Below, one piece after another: positions 63,840-64,000 of a stretch of DNA of 64,000 bases. The notes below the pieces were generated by a model that was given only the letters and a program-made list of their open reading frames with translations, made no database searches and was not told where the DNA came from. The translations under genes and the position numbers were made by a program. The stretch is from positions 31,482 through 95,481 of the forward strand of contig NZ_CAKXZT010000190.1 in the NCBI RefSeq assembly GCF_935825525.1. Direction: 5' to 3'. This DNA comes from Mesorhizobium escarrei. Its GTDB lineage: Bacteria > Pseudomonadota > Alphaproteobacteria > Rhizobiales > Rhizobiaceae. Position 1 is the first letter of the stretch; every line of letters begins with the position of its first letter.

Positions 63840-64000
63840 GGCTGAACGGTAGCTTTGGCTGAAAGCGACTGTCGCAAAATCCCCGATTAAAATCACAGTC
63901 TTGCATCTGATTTTTGCAAGGTCACAGAAGACACCCTTTGCGGCAACGTTCAAGGTTCCGCAATGGGTGTGACCCGAATGCAACCTGAGACACTTCTCTA
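63840..64000. other. Window end, no gene seen
   Basis: 161 bp after tetR with no supported gene. The last ~40 bases contain TGTGACCCGAATGCAACCTGAGACACTT, resembling ends of rhizobial transposable elements in my recollection, but the window stops before this can be judged. Confidence 0.3.

Noticed and set aside
63840..64000. Insertion-sequence end at the window edge
   Set aside because: The resemblance is from memory only and no inverted partner or transposase is inside the window.

Overview
The window is a typical high-GC alphaproteobacterial chromosome segment. The gene content and order point to the Rhizobiales, most likely Mesorhizobium or a close relative. The main reasons are the order lptF-lptG-lptD-surA-pdxA-rsmA, the run fabD-fabG-acpP-fabF-mltG-yicC-gmk, the short psd next to pssA, an acidic/arginine-rich tail on ribosomal protein S6, and several copies of interspersed palindromes of a kind common in rhizobia. 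The genus is an inference from content; no rRNA or tRNA gene was seen. Most of the window is core chromosome with short gaps and strong operon structure.

Layout. 1-4.2 kb: the 3' part of a dihydroorotase gene, then small secreted or conserved proteins, a Nudix hydrolase and a YedK/HMCES-type DNA-protein crosslink protein. 4.6-10 kb: a tightly coupled forward operon, cysS-VOC-GFA-GFA-pip-cimA, with four ATGA overlaps. 10-15 kb: RarD permease, glutathione S-transferase, CorA/ZntB-like channel, LOG-family protein and a LysM protein. 15-17.4 kb: a cysteine-rich ArsR regulator whose perfect palindrome covers its own start codon, followed by an Atm1-type ABC exporter. 18.5-23 kb: phosphatidylethanolamine synthesis (psd, pssA) and an acyltransferase/acyl-CoA-ligase fusion. 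23-28 kb: a divergent LysR/tautomerase pair, EamA permease, OsmC, a secreted lectin-like protein and an SDR enzyme. 28-34 kb (minus): dnaB, radA, cvpA, purF. 34-41 kb (minus): Rsm22-type methyltransferase, YnfA, cyclopropane-fatty-acid synthase-like enzyme, rpsF-rpsR-rplI and an LTA-synthase-like phosphoglycerol transferase. 41-48 kb: the fatty-acid core fabD-fabG-acpP-fabF, then mltG, yicC, gmk. 48.6-56.3 kb (minus): rsmA, pdxA, surA-like, lptD, lptG, lptF (outer-membrane biogenesis, B6 synthesis and rRNA methylation). 57-59 kb: pepA and holC.

From about 59 kb to the end the region looks accessory. It holds three small regulator-enzyme units: MarR/monooxygenase/DUF1772, HAD dehalogenase, and RidA/TetR. 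The holC tail sequence reappears 1.8 kb downstream, so the first unit lies between two partial copies of it, as expected for an insertion or duplication.

The points most worth a second look are: a dead RelBE-type toxin-antitoxin pair lodged inside the fab operon (fabD | relBE relic | fabG); the ArsR operator overlapping its start codon; pdxA, which seems to lack a standard start codon; a 5' fragment of a flavoprotein gene between lptF and pepA; the holC-tail direct repeats; a perfect 25-bp hairpin at 62.35 kb; and a terminator whose U-tract runs into the ynfA start codon. I did not find a clear multi-gene system of a new kind, and no CRISPR array, intact insertion sequence or prophage was seen.
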